64,000 nt of DNA, taken from assembly GCF_018224885.1 (NCBI RefSeq), contig NZ_JAGTXB010000012.1, positions 1-64,000 on the forward strand, in the 5' to 3' direction. The position numbers were made by a program, and so were the translations under genes. Below are positions 15,629 through 24,808 of this stretch, one piece after another. Below the pieces are notes generated by a model that was not told the origin of the DNA, ran no database searches, and saw only the letters and a program-made list of their open reading frames with translations. The stretch comes from Chitinophaga hostae (GTDB taxonomy: Bacteria > Bacteroidota > Bacteroidia > Chitinophagales > Chitinophagaceae). Numbering within the stretch: position 1 is the first letter of the stretch; each line of letters begins with the position of its first letter.

Positions 15629-16530
15629 ATCATGTCATTTACAAGGTGAGTATAAATCTGCGTACTGTCTAATACCTCATGGCCTAAAAATTCCTGTATC
15701 TGTTCAAGGCTCATACCTGATTGTAATAAGTGGGTGGCTATACTATGACGCAACGTATGCGTACCGATATTCTTTATTAAACCTGCCTTTTTAGCCAGTC
15801 CTTTAATGCGAACGTATAAACTCTGCTTCGTGAGCCCTTTGCCCTTATTTGCGCCTATAAACAGCATTTGTGAAGATGTTTGCAGCAACTGAGGGCGGCC
15901 ATGTTCTATATATAACCGCAACTGCTCATAACTGCCACTGGCTATAGGTACATACCTTTCCTTGTAACCCTTGCCTTTACGCACATACAATAATCTACGA
16001 TCTGTAATAATATCGCCTACCTCAAGACTGGCGCCTTCATTGAGCCGCAGACCGCAGCCATAAAACACCGCCAGTATAACCTGGTCACGCAGACCTAATA
16101 CACTATCGTCCGTAGCTTCGTATAGCTGGCCGATTTCCTGCACCGTTAACCATACTGGCTTATTCCTGTTATCCTCCAGCCATTCCAGATTAAAGCCTAT
16201 ACCACTTTTACCGGTTTCACGTAAGTAACGGCTGAAGAGCTGTAACGCCTGCACATACTTATTAATATGCCCTGCACTATACCCGCGACCTGTACGGATA
16301 CCAGTTTTTACTTTCAGATGATCTATGTAACTAACAGCATCGGCTGCCACTAGCTGCTGTAGCCCGCTTTTACCTTGCTGTTCCTGGTAATAGAGGAACT
16401 CTCCCACATGACGCGGCAGATAATATACGCTACATGCCGCGTAATCCAACGTCACAAGCCACTGCTTAAAGCCTGCACATAGTAATACATGCTCACTACT
16501 GTGCAGTACGTAAACTGTTTCCATAAACAA
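15625..16530 (-). CDS. Tyrosine recombinase, catalytically complete (IntA), element copy 2
   Basis: 301 aa, with the full catalytic set: CGLRLNE, RKGKGYKERYVPI, HTLRHS, FLGHE and TQIYTHL. Most differences from copy 1 lie in the N-terminal core-binding domain (VTLDYAACSVYYLPRHVGEF against ETLNYADSSVYNLPRHVGEF). The catalytic half is nearly unchanged. It is first of the recombinase pair, downstream of the primase and the iteron-like cluster. Expected to act on the same sites as copy 1, so either could mobilise both elements. Confidence 0.93.
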   Translation of the reverse strand: MFMETVYVLHSSEHVLLCAGFKQWLVTLDYAACSVYYLPRHVGEFLYYQEQQGKSGLQQLVAADAVSYIDHLKVKTGIRTGRGYSAGHINKYVQALQLFSRYLRETGKSGIGFNLEWLEDNRNKPVWLTVQEIGQLYEATDDSVLGLRDQVILAVFYGCGLRLNEGASLEVGDIITDRRLLYVRKGKGYKERYVPIASGSYEQLRLYIEHGRPQLLQTSSQMLFIGANKGKGLTKQSLYVRIKGLAKKAGLIKNIGTHTLRHSIATHLLQSGMSLEQIQEFLGHEVLDSTQIYTHLVNDMI

Positions 16531-16603
16531 TAAATTTTAATAATAAGGGAGGGGCTAACAGGGTAAAAGAGAAGATAAAAAATTTACTACTATAGTCTTT
16601 TTC

Positions 16604-16699
16604 ACTGTCGCAGTTGTCGCAGTAGCTTAAAGCCTTATCTGTGGCACCTCTTACTGCGACAGCAACTCACTGTCGTAGTACTGTCGCAGTAGGCGTAGT
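16604..16699. repeat. Iteron-like cluster, element copy 2
   Basis: Counterpart of 8625-8720: ACTGTCGCAGT, TGTCGCAGTA, the inverted ACTGCGACAG form, ACTGTCGTAGT and ACTGTCGCAGT, spanning the primase stop. Single-base changes among the repeats differ between copies, but the motif and spacing persist. Confidence 0.6.
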
Positions 16700-19348
16700 A
16701 GATTTCAACGTAGTAAGTATGGACTGTATTTGTGCATCTATCAGGCTGGTAAGCTCCTTATATTCATTACCATCTAAGATAACATATTCAAAACCCTGGC
16801 GATGCTTATAGCCGCTTACCTGACGGATATAGCCATATTGATGTAATTCCCTGATGTAACGCTGTACCGTACGGGGTTGTAACCGGAACTGCTTTCTTAC
16901 CTGCTGAGGAGTAAAACCATCTTCCCCATTATTATGAAGGTAATCTTTTAGCTGCTCTAAAAAGATTCTTGTTGCCTTTGCCAGTTCATCCCCTTTACTA
17001 AACATCACCTCCTTTAACAACTCGAACGCTGACGCAATATCACCCGGGGTAGTTTCAATATAAGCCTGCCCGTTAGTATCCCGCTTTACCTCCCGCTGGT
17101 ACTGATGATAAAAGGTAATCGTTTCTATAAACGATAATAACAGCGTCATGGTTCTGCGTGGCTTAAAAATTTGTTCTGGTAGCTGGATGCAGCCTGCGTA
17201 AGGATTCACCACCCGTACCGGTTGCAACACCTGCTGTACGTTCCTAAAAAGCTGCTTAATACCTTGTTCCTCGCTGTAGTTAACCATCCCTGCACTCTGG
17301 CGGGTTTGATACTCCATAATACGCCGGTCCTGCTCTTTGCTGGCATCCACATATAATAACAGGCAGCGGTTAGCATTATCTTCGTATAGCTTTTCCCGTG
17401 TGGTGCAACCGCTCACACTTACCGGGCCATCTACCGTAACTGTAACCGTTTTCAGGTTGCCTTTATTATCTTTCAGGGTAACCGTTTTGGTGATACGCTT
17501 TTTACTTTGCAGCTCCCGCAAGGGATACAGGGACGTTTCCGCTCCGTCCAGATCCTCTATCAGCAGCAGCTTATGTTTTAACTCGTCCTGCTTAAAGTAA
17601 TAAAACGCATTTTCCGTGACTTGAGTAATCTCTATTTTATCCCCTGCAGGGATCAGGTCTGATACTCTTTCCTGCAGATAGGTTTTACCGCTACCGCTGC
17701 TGCCTAAAAACATAATATGCAGTGGCGTATGTTGTTTACGGCTACTGTACACCAGGTAAGCAATCATCCGATTTACTTCCTCTCCTACAAGCCCCGACCT
17801 CCCTATATCAACACCCGTACGTTTTAACAAGTCAGGCGCATTCAGGTAGTTAATAGCCGCTTCACGCTGTACCGGTAACAACTCCGGTTTAGCCGCTGGC
17901 TTAGGTTGCAGGCTTTCCATACGCTGCACCCGGTAACCCTCCAGCGCACCCGTAAGCTGCGCAATAATAGCCGTAACTACCTGCTGGCTCATATCATAAG
18001 ACGCTGACACCTGGCTGATCAACCCCTGTGTATGACTATGATTATACAGGTCCAGATGATGACGCAGCGGTAATAACTGTTTCTGCTTATGCTCTATTTT
18101 CAACGTCACCCGCAGCCGATCCAGTCCGGTTACTTTAATACCACCTAAAACAATAATAAGCAATACACCTCCATCATAAATTAACAACTCCGCGTTAGCT
18201 GTATTTAGCCTGGCATCACCCTCTGATAACGCAGATGTAGTAAGGGTTTCAGTAGGTATATTTTCAGACGCTGCATAAAAAGACACGGGCTGCCTGCCTT
18301 CAATCAGCTCCACCAGGACACGGCTATCATCATGCGATTGTAAAACGCTGTTTATATCCTCACCATCAGGAAGCGCTACTGTAGTAATCTTTACACGGGG
18401 CAGCAATTGTAACAAGGTGTTACTATGCTTTATGGTAGCAGCTTTCCCTGCTTCATCACCATCCAGCATAAAGATAATTTCCTGTAGCTTGGTACTGGCA
18501 ATGATTGCCTGCTGATGTTCTATAGTTAGCCCATTAGTGCCATACAAGGCTAATACTTCGTACGATGTACTGATTTCCGCCTGCTGTAGTAAGCTGGCTG
18601 CATCTATTACACTTTCTGTAAGTATTAACCTTATGGCACCTGAGGTGGGGTAACAAGGATATAGACCAGACCGTCCGGTTAAATAAAAATGCCGCTGATC
18701 TTCATTATTACTGATACTACGGCCGTATAGGGATACTATCTTATTTTCATGATTACGTAAAGGGAAGATCACACATTCTTTTGCCCATACACTGTAACCA
18801 TGTACTGCATTAGCTTTCAACAGCCCAGACTTTACCATGCTGTTAACCAGGTGGTGGTTTTTACTTTCAGTATGAAGCCCACCACTGTTATAACCCATAT
18901 CATGCAGCCCGTAATCTATACTGCGCCCTTGCAGGTACTGCATAGCTTTTTTACTGGCGGGTAGTGCTTTTTTAAAATAGCTGAACACCTTTGTCATCAA
19001 CGACTCCCGTTCTAACAGATCCGCTTCATTACTTAATGGTGGCGAGGTTTCAGATACTTGTATTTTAGACATCGTATTACCTGCGCCCAGCAACGATTTA
19101 GCCTTCATAATTGCTTCATGTGTGCTACACCTTTCTATCAGCTGTATAAATTTTATCACATCACCGGTACCAGCATTACAGTTACTACTAAAGCAATGAT
19201 AGGTATCTGTTTTAGGGTAAAGTTGCAAAGAAGGCGTTTTATCAGGATGGAACGGGCACAATACCCGCTGATGCTTATCAAGCTGTAAACCATAGTGGCT
19301 GGCCACTTCGCCGATAGACAACTGCTGCTTAATGTCCTTTATCTCCAT
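16667..19348 (-). CDS. Primase-helicase, element copy 2
   Basis: 893 aa, exactly the length of copy 1. CHC2 finger (CPFHPDKTPSLQ; CFSSNCNAGTGD), TOPRIM (LTES; MLDGDEAG), Walker A GSSGSGKT and Walker B LLLIEDLDG are all intact. The region around residues 355-385 is the most diverged (a linker), while the ATPase domain is almost identical. An intact second replication gene in the same locus argues that each element copy is autonomous, not a decayed duplicate. Confidence 0.88.
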   Translation of the reverse strand: MEIKDIKQQLSIGEVASHYGLQLDKHQRVLCPFHPDKTPSLQLYPKTDTYHCFSSNCNAGTGDVIKFIQLIERCSTHEAIMKAKSLLGAGNTMSKIQVSETSPPLSNEADLLERESLMTKVFSYFKKALPASKKAMQYLQGRSIDYGLHDMGYNSGGLHTESKNHHLVNSMVKSGLLKANAVHGYSVWAKECVIFPLRNHENKIVSLYGRSISNNEDQRHFYLTGRSGLYPCYPTSGAIRLILTESVIDAASLLQQAEISTSYEVLALYGTNGLTIEHQQAIIASTKLQEIIFMLDGDEAGKAATIKHSNTLLQLLPRVKITTVALPDGEDINSVLQSHDDSRVLVELIEGRQPVSFYAASENIPTETLTTSALSEGDARLNTANAELLIYDGGVLLIIVLGGIKVTGLDRLRVTLKIEHKQKQLLPLRHHLDLYNHSHTQGLISQVSASYDMSQQVVTAIIAQLTGALEGYRVQRMESLQPKPAAKPELLPVQREAAINYLNAPDLLKRTGVDIGRSGLVGEEVNRMIAYLVYSSRKQHTPLHIMFLGSSGSGKTYLQERVSDLIPAGDKIEITQVTENAFYYFKQDELKHKLLLIEDLDGAETSLYPLRELQSKKRITKTVTLKDNKGNLKTVTVTVDGPVSVSGCTTREKLYEDNANRCLLLYVDASKEQDRRIMEYQTRQSAGMVNYSEEQGIKQLFRNVQQVLQPVRVVNPYAGCIQLPEQIFKPRRTMTLLLSFIETITFYHQYQREVKRDTNGQAYIETTPGDIASAFELLKEVMFSKGDELAKATRIFLEQLKDYLHNNGEDGFTPQQVRKQFRLQPRTVQRYIRELHQYGYIRQVSGYKHRQGFEYVILDGNEYKELTSLIDAQIQSILTTLKSTTPTATVLRQ

Positions 19349-19547
19349 GATCAGTCTTTCTTTTTATCATCAGCGTTTCTTCTCCTACTGTAATCTCCAC
19401 CTGATCCCCTACATTAAAACCTGCTTTCTCTAGCCATAGCCCACTGATGTTGAGCCACGCAACATAGCGCCCGCCCGGATTGCGGCATTCTTTTAATTCC
19501 TGATATTTGCCGTGTAACTTGACTAGTCGGATTTGTTTTGTTCCCAT
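19329..19547 (-). CDS. SymE-like AbrB-fold protein, element copy 2
   Basis: 72 aa, identical to copy 1 through AWLNISGLWLEKAGFNVGDQ and differing only in the tail (GEETLMIKRKTDHGDKGH). It overlaps the primase start by 20 bp. First gene of the leftward operon, opposite the XRE gene. See the copy-1 entry for the reasoning on family and role. Confidence 0.75.
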   Translation of the reverse strand: MGTKQIRLVKLHGKYQELKECRNPGGRYVAWLNISGLWLEKAGFNVGDQVEITVGEETLMIKRKTDHGDKGH

Positions 19548-19566
19548 GTGGAAAAATATTTTATAG

Positions 19567-19642
19567 TACCAATTGGTAACAAAAGTAATGGATTGGTTTT
19601 AATCTACCAATACTTATTTATTTTGACTAGCATAAATAAGTA
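19567..19642. promoter_or_regulatory. Divergent operator/promoter region, element copy 2
   Basis: TACCAATTGGTA (19567-19578), ATTGGT/ACCAAT arms (19592-19611) and the TACTTATTTA/TAAATAAGTA pair (19611-19642) repeat the copy-1 layout. The middle site has lost one base pair per arm relative to copy 1. Confidence 0.75.
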
Positions 19643-19692
19643 ACTAAATTTGTTAACCCCCTGCTTTTACAGGGTATTTAAAGTACCTTTTT

Positions 19693-20028
19693 ATGACTTT
19701 TGGTGAACACATTGCTACGCAGCGTAAGCAGCTTAAAATATCCCAGGACGAACTGGCTAAAAGAGTGGGAACATCAGCGCCCATTATTGGCCGCTATGAA
19801 CGTGGAGAGATCAAGCCTTCTATCGAGATGGCTAAAAAAATAGCCGATGAACTAGGCGTTACCGTGGATTACCTCATTGGTGGCTCTACCAGCATGGTGC
19901 TGGATAAAAAATTACTTAAACGCATTGAAGATATTGAAGCCCTGCCTGACGAGGAGAAAGAAAAAATTTATTACTTCATCGATATGGCTATTACTTACAA
20001 CAAAACTAAAAAAGCATACTCCCGATAA
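19693..20028 (+). CDS. XRE-family repressor, element copy 2
   Basis: 111 aa, one residue different from copy 1 (LPDEEKEK against LPEEEKEK) although many synonymous bases differ. That marks strong purifying selection. Two repressors this alike should cross-regulate both elements, so a single induction event would affect both. It is convergent with the immunity gene of the full-length RHS toxin. Confidence 0.9.
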   Translation: MTFGEHIATQRKQLKISQDELAKRVGTSAPIIGRYERGEIKPSIEMAKKIADELGVTVDYLIGGSTSMVLDKKLLKRIEDIEALPDEEKEKIYYFIDMAITYNKTKKAYSR

Positions 20029-20038
20029 AATAGAAAAA

Positions 20039-20058
20039 CCGCAGGCAATTGCCTGCGG
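20039..20058. terminator. Hairpin terminator after XRE copy 2
   Basis: Perfect 20-bp palindrome CCGCAGGCAATTGCCTGCGG between the convergent XRE and immunity genes. An A run precedes it, which provides a U tract for transcripts from the right. Confidence 0.75.
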
Positions 20059-20084
20059 CTGCCTTATAATAAATTTCACCTATT

Positions 20085-20474
20085 TTAATCACTAAAAGCT
20101 CCTCTTAAAGTCCGGCCTATAGACTTAATGTTTATAATGATAAATAGCAGAAAAACCCATAAAGAAAAAGGTTGCACTTTTAGATCTAATCCAGCTTTAT
20201 TTAAACTGAACCCAAAAGAATAGGCCTCTATAACAGGGGTAAACGCAATTAAATTAAGCGTACCAAACAATAGGGTAATAAAAGTAATGACTTTACCAAT
20301 CTTAGGCCTCAATACTATTGCAACCATGCTTGCCAATACAAAAAACACACCCCAATAATGCTTATTAACCAATAATATATTGGTAGTTAACGTTGTGTAA
20401 ATACTATACCCTAAAGCTATAATCAATATTGCAAGTGGTATATATTGTAGGATCCTTCTAAAATTCATAACCAT
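20085..20474 (-). CDS. Four-helix membrane protein, putative immunity to the active RHS tip, 129 aa
   Basis: Four hydrophobic segments are visible: about 8-27 (LQYIPLAILIIALGYSIYTT), 40-57, 63-85 and 102-120 (LWVFLLFIIINIKSIG). It therefore sits in the inner membrane with short loops. It begins 6 bp after the stop of the full-length RHS protein, which is the immunity position. A polytopic immunity protein usually accompanies a toxin that attacks or forms pores in the membrane, consistent with the non-enzymatic look of that tip. No family recognised. Confidence 0.65.
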   Translation of the reverse strand: MVMNFRRILQYIPLAILIIALGYSIYTTLTTNILLVNKHYWGVFFVLASMVAIVLRPKIGKVITFITLLFGTLNLIAFTPVIEAYSFGFSLNKAGLDLKVQPFSLWVFLLFIIINIKSIGRTLRGAFSD

Positions 20475-20480
20475 ATAATA

Positions 20481-23400
20481 TTAAAACTTACGTTCGTATG
20501 ATATACTTCCTCCAATCCTCGTTTGTGTTGCTGAATTAACTTTTACATTGTCGGTACTAATAATAGGTATTGTCTTAATTACCATAGTAGCATCAACAGC
20601 AACCTTTACACCAGCGGACTGTTGTCCTGCATTTGCTCCTGTCAACTGGCTTGTGTAATAAGCATCTGCGGCTACACTTGCTGTCGCATTTCCTGTTCCT
20701 GCAGTCTGCTTTACTCCCACAGATACAGTAGCACTAGTGCCATTCGCATCAGTGGAAGTTTTTCCCGCCGCAGATAACGGAACTCCACCAACATTACCAC
20801 TTACAGCAATTTTCTCTTCAACTTTATTTACAACATTACTGGACGCTTTTACCTCAACAGGACTAACCTGGCCTGCTGTCTTAAAATATTCTCCCAAATT
20901 CAACTTTGCTTCCACTTTATTCTCACTTATTGTGGTTGTAGTAGTAGATTGGACCGGTCCTGCCTTGACCGTTACTACCTGTTCCTTATTTGCATGCACT
21001 TCTCCTTTAAACGATAATAAACTTCCAGCCGCCGCAAAATACTGTCTAAAAGCATCATTTATATATGCCAATGGATTGGAGTTCTGATTAATCGGAACAC
21101 TTTCCAACCCTTCCAACTCAATATGACTTGTTACTTTATTCTCCGAAAAGGCATAAGGAGAATTATACTCATACTTGCTTGCTAATGGATCTATTTCCGT
21201 AAATCTACCTATTTGCGGATCGTGGTTCCTCCATTTAAATTGATACCAATCCAAATCTAATTCGTTATCAAAATCCTGTCCCTGGAACTTCTTGCGGTTC
21301 TCAGGATAATTACCCCCCTTCAACGCATTAGTACTTATCCCCGCCATCGTCAGCCCAAATGGATAATAATGCGTCTCCTCCAGCACCGGACTCGCCGCCT
21401 TCGCTACCACAATGTTATCAAAGAACACATCCTGCTGCGTTTCATTACTCGTGTAAACATACAGGAACCCATTCCGTGTAACAGGCATTTTATCTACGGC
21501 CAATGTCTGCAACTCATCAGGTGTACCTTTTACCTGTCGTACGCCGCTATTGGCATCCACTAATTTAAACTGATCGTCGAACAATACAAAATTTAGATAG
21601 GCTTTGGGTCTGTTTTGATTATTCTGATCCGGATCTTTTTCTTTGAGCTGCTGGTAGTTATTGTTGTAAAAATCCGTATTAAAAGGAGTATTGTTTTCTG
21701 TGGTTACACCATGTTGTGCATCGCCGGGATTGGAGCTGCCAAAAGCCTGGATCAGGCCTGCTACCATATCTTCCACTGGTGGAGGGGTATTGCTGGTAAC
21801 CGGGGCCTGCGATTTGTAAAACGCCCTGGCGCCAATTTGGATAGTATCACCCGCCATAACTCTTAATACCAGCGAAGGACCGATCTTTTTACCGCCCGAT
21901 TGAGCGTTGAGTTTAGCTACTGAGGCATTTTTACCGGCGCTTTCGTCCTGGGGATAGCCTATCGGTTTGGGTACCCGGCTTTCATCAATGTTGCTGAACA
22001 GGGCTGTCTCCACAGGGGCTTTGTCGGCTTCCATGGTGGCGGTATAAATGCTTAGGTCCTGTTGTTCGGTAAGTACCAGCCTGACATTACCCAGGTGATC
22101 TTTCTCAAAGTAGTCGTAGGTATAATCTATAGGCTGACCGGTGACGTACAGGGGGCGGATACGGCCTTCTTCATGACTGATGAATTCCAGTGTATCATTT
22201 TCAAAGACAAAGTTATCCATATAGTCTGTGGTGGTTACGCGCCCGGCTCCGGTAATATCTGTTACTTTCTTTCGTAGTTTATTCCCTGCGGCGTCATAAA
22301 CATAAGTGATGTTCCCTTTACCCGCTATTGTGATACTATCAGGGAGGTTCAGATGATTATACCTGTTTATGGTCAGTTGTTTATTATTGTCCTGTTTCAG
22401 ATTACCGTTTGCGTCATAGGCATAATCGGCGCTTTCGTTATTGGTAGTTTCCCTGAAGTCTCCGAGTTTACTCTGGGAGTCATTACGCCGGTCGGTGACA
22501 GCAGACAGTTTATTGCTGTTTGTAGGATAAATATACTTCAGGCTATCAATCATTTGACTGGCACCTGCTTTTAACCCCTTTTGATTCATGAATAGTATGT
22601 TACCATTCTGGTCATAGCTGAGTCCACTTACGGAGAAATCAACCTGGTTGTTGGCCCAGGTGGTACTGCCCTGCGGTTGTTGAAGAAAATCGGCGGCAGT
22701 AAGTCTGTTTACATTATCGTATGCAAAATCATATTTTCGGCTTGCCTGGTCGCCTTTACTACGCCATATGGTACCGCTGATGTTACCGTTGAACTGGGGT
22801 CGTGTATAAGTAGCGGAGGGAATAATCGCTGCCGCCTGGTCATAACCCAGATCGAATCCAAAGAAATTACTGGCGCCTGTTTTTACAAAATTCCGGTTGG
22901 CGCCGAGTACCCATCCCCGGATATTGTAATCGTATTTCATACTGTCCAGGCTGGCCCCCAGTGTTTTAGTCAGTAGTTGCCCCAGCGCATTATACCTACT
23001 CTGCGCAATTACTTTTAAACTGCCGGTCTCATTGATTTGTTTCGCAATAGTCAATACATGATCTGCATGGTCATAAGTAAGCACGGTTAGGAATCGTGTT
23101 TCAGGAGTTGTCCCGCTGCGAGGGTTTTTCTTTCGTTGAAAAGTACTTAATACTTTACCTTCAAAATCGTATAAGTTGCTGACGATATCTTTCCCATTAT
23201 TCAAGTTATCGGATACTACCTGTATCTTCCTGCCTTTATCGTCATAATAAATAGTGGTTGTTAAATATTGTTTTGTTCCCAGTACCAGTGTTTTAGTCCC
23301 GGTCACGAGTCCTTTGGTCATGGTGCTGTTGGTGGTAGCTGGTTCAGCGGTTGTACTGCCCCCGGTTTGCAGTTTTGAGAGATCTGCAGCTACAAGCGGC

Positions 23401-24788
23401 TGGGCGTCATTGAAACTATAGTCATCGTAATAGTTATAGGTTAATGGAGTGAGCGCAGCTGGATCAATGGCAGGCATGGTATAAGTAGCAGCTATGACCG
23501 TACTCCCATTATTCCCCGTTGGATTGATGACGATCTCCGTTTCACCTCCCGCGCCGCTGTCAAACCCGTCGCTCAATGTAACACTGTTGGTTGCTTCGTA
23601 TTTGCTGCTGCCATCATAATTGGCAACGGTCAGCTCTGCAATACCCGGAAAGGTAAATGGAATAGAGGTGGTACTCCTGGAGCTATTGAGTGTTGTTTGC
23701 AACGCACTGCGCGTTGCAGGATTTTTATATAGCGCTGTCATGGTAACGCGGTTCTGACTGTCATAGAAGGTGGCCAGCCACTGATCGCTGACTTTCAGAT
23801 TCCCATCCTGCGAAAACGCCAGTCTGTCACGCAGATCATATACCATTTCGATGAAAGCAGCGCCGGGTACTTTTTTCCGGATTAATCTACCCCGTTCATC
23901 ATATTCATAGATAAAACAAAGTTCGTTAACAACATCCGGCAGTGCGTTGAATGACCAGCCTGCCATCACCGCAGTCACTGCCTTGGGTGGAATTACAAAG
24001 CGCAGGTTATTAAAGTCGTCGTATACATAGTAGGTGCAAAGCCAATCTTTATGAGGATCCTGTATAGTGTTGCTAAGCTGAGATTTCTTCAAAATTAGCT
24101 TCCCTTCCTTGTCTTTGAATTCAATCTGTTGTTTGCCCTGTTCGTCCGTAGCAATGGTTTTATACAAATCGGCTGCCGGATAGTTCCCTGCTACAGGAAT
24201 AGCGCCGGATACCGTGCTGATAGTCCATTTTTTTACAGAATCTGCGCCGGTGTTGACGGCATTAACAAGTTTAATGACATGTCCGCTACCTGGCTGCCAG
24301 CTTTGACCTGCTGCGCCTTTTTCTACCACGCGGTTAAGTGGGGAAAACTCGACCAGGCTTTGTTCATAAGGCTTAGTGTCCTTGGCAATATCGGTAACAG
24401 TGCTGTTGGAGGGATTGTAGAAATTGATCTGTTTGGCATAGGCGTCTACCCTGAAACTTCCATATGAGGTGCTGGTCAGGTCCGAATATGGGAGGAGTTT
24501 TTTTACGGTTCGTCCATACACATCATATTCAATAGGAGTCACCAGGTCTTTTTGGCTGGTAGCTCCTTTGATAATAATATTTTGGACCGGGCGTCCCAGT
24601 CCATCGAAGTAAGTGACGGTTTTATTGCTTTTTTCAGGCGTTAATGCATCCACCTGCGCCTGTGTAGTAACGCCGGCGGTATTGACAACTGTTTTGAAAA
24701 CAAAGTTATTCCCGGTACTTACCTGCGCCTGCGTGGTAATGGCATTTAACAGGATACAACTCAGTAATATATTTATAATAGACCTCAT
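20481..24788 (-). CDS. Full-length RHS/YD-repeat polymorphic toxin (DUF6443-type N-terminus)
   Basis: The ATG at 24788 gives MRSIINILLSCILLNAITTQ, a signal peptide; the frame opens 12 codons earlier but that would bury the signal. Next come a DUF6443-like N-terminal region (VTYFDGLGRPVQNI), many YD repeats (YVYDDFNNLRFVIP, YEYDERGRLIRKKV, YAYDANGNLKQDNN) and the RHS core (VLEETHYYPFGLTMAGISTN, NHDPQIGRFTEIDPLA). The variable tip of about 220 residues is Ala/Gly/Ser/Thr/Val-rich, with no catalytic motif and a YERKF ending. The YD barrel probably encapsulates the tip. It lies 20 bp downstream of the secreted partner gene. Of all tips in the window only this one is joined to a complete core. How it leaves the cell is not shown here. 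Confidence 0.88.
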   Translation of the reverse strand: MRSIINILLSCILLNAITTQAQVSTGNNFVFKTVVNTAGVTTQAQVDALTPEKSNKTVTYFDGLGRPVQNIIIKGATSQKDLVTPIEYDVYGRTVKKLLPYSDLTSTSYGSFRVDAYAKQINFYNPSNSTVTDIAKDTKPYEQSLVEFSPLNRVVEKGAAGQSWQPGSGHVIKLVNAVNTGADSVKKWTISTVSGAIPVAGNYPAADLYKTIATDEQGKQQIEFKDKEGKLILKKSQLSNTIQDPHKDWLCTYYVYDDFNNLRFVIPPKAVTAVMAGWSFNALPDVVNELCFIYEYDERGRLIRKKVPGAAFIEMVYDLRDRLAFSQDGNLKVSDQWLATFYDSQNRVTMTALYKNPATRSALQTTLNSSRSTTSIPFTFPGIAELTVANYDGSSKYEATNSVTLSDGFDSGAGGETEIVINPTGNNGSTVIAATYTMPAIDPAALTPLTYNYYDDYSFNDAQPLVAADLSKLQTGGSTTAEPATTNSTMTKGLVTGTKTLVLGTKQYLTTTIYYDDKGRKIQVVSDNLNNGKDIVSNLYDFEGKVLSTFQRKKNPRSGTTPETRFLTVLTYDHADHVLTIAKQINETGSLKVIAQSRYNALGQLLTKTLGASLDSMKYDYNIRGWVLGANRNFVKTGASNFFGFDLGYDQAAAIIPSATYTRPQFNGNISGTIWRSKGDQASRKYDFAYDNVNRLTAADFLQQPQGSTTWANNQVDFSVSGLSYDQNGNILFMNQKGLKAGASQMIDSLKYIYPTNSNKLSAVTDRRNDSQSKLGDFRETTNNESADYAYDANGNLKQDNNKQLTINRYNHLNLPDSITIAGKGNITYVYDAAGNKLRKKVTDITGAGRVTTTDYMDNFVFENDTLEFISHEEGRIRPLYVTGQPIDYTYDYFEKDHLGNVRLVLTEQQDLSIYTATMEADKAPVETALFSNIDESRVPKPIGYPQDESAGKNASVAKLNAQSGGKKIGPSLVLRVMAGDTIQIGARAFYKSQAPVTSNTPPPVEDMVAGLIQAFGSSNPGDAQHGVTTENNTPFNTDFYNNNYQQLKEKDPDQNNQNRPKAYLNFVLFDDQFKLVDANSGVRQVKGTPDELQTLAVDKMPVTRNGFLYVYTSNETQQDVFFDNIVVAKAASPVLEETHYYPFGLTMAGISTNALKGGNYPENRKKFQGQDFDNELDLDWYQFKWRNHDPQIGRFTEIDPLASKYEYNSPYAFSENKVTSHIELEGLESVPINQNSNPLAYINDAFRQYFAAAGSLLSFKGEVHANKEQVVTVKAGPVQSTTTTTISENKVEAKLNLGEYFKTAGQVSPVEVKASSNVVNKVEEKIAVSGNVGGVPLSAAGKTSTDANGTSATVSVGVKQTAGTGNATASVAADAYYTSQLTGANAGQQSAGVKVAVDATMVIKTIPIISTDNVKVNSATQTRIGGSISYERKF
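21317..21393. repeat. RHS core recombination block, copy 1 (in the full-length gene)
   Basis: Encodes SPVLEETHYYPFGLTMAGIS then TNALKG. It contains the TTATCC/GGATAA inverted pair. Left of it lies the current tip; right of it the native RHS core continues (GCCGCCTTCGCTACC), whereas copies 2 and 3 continue into the element arm. Confidence 0.8.
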
Positions 24789-24808
24789 GGGGAAACTATT
24801 TGAATGGA

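Noticed and set aside
5034..20474. Prophage or conjugative transposon
   Set aside because: Recombinases, primase and repressor are present, but no capsid, portal, terminase, relaxase or Tra genes lie between them; a replicating integrative element or satellite fits better.
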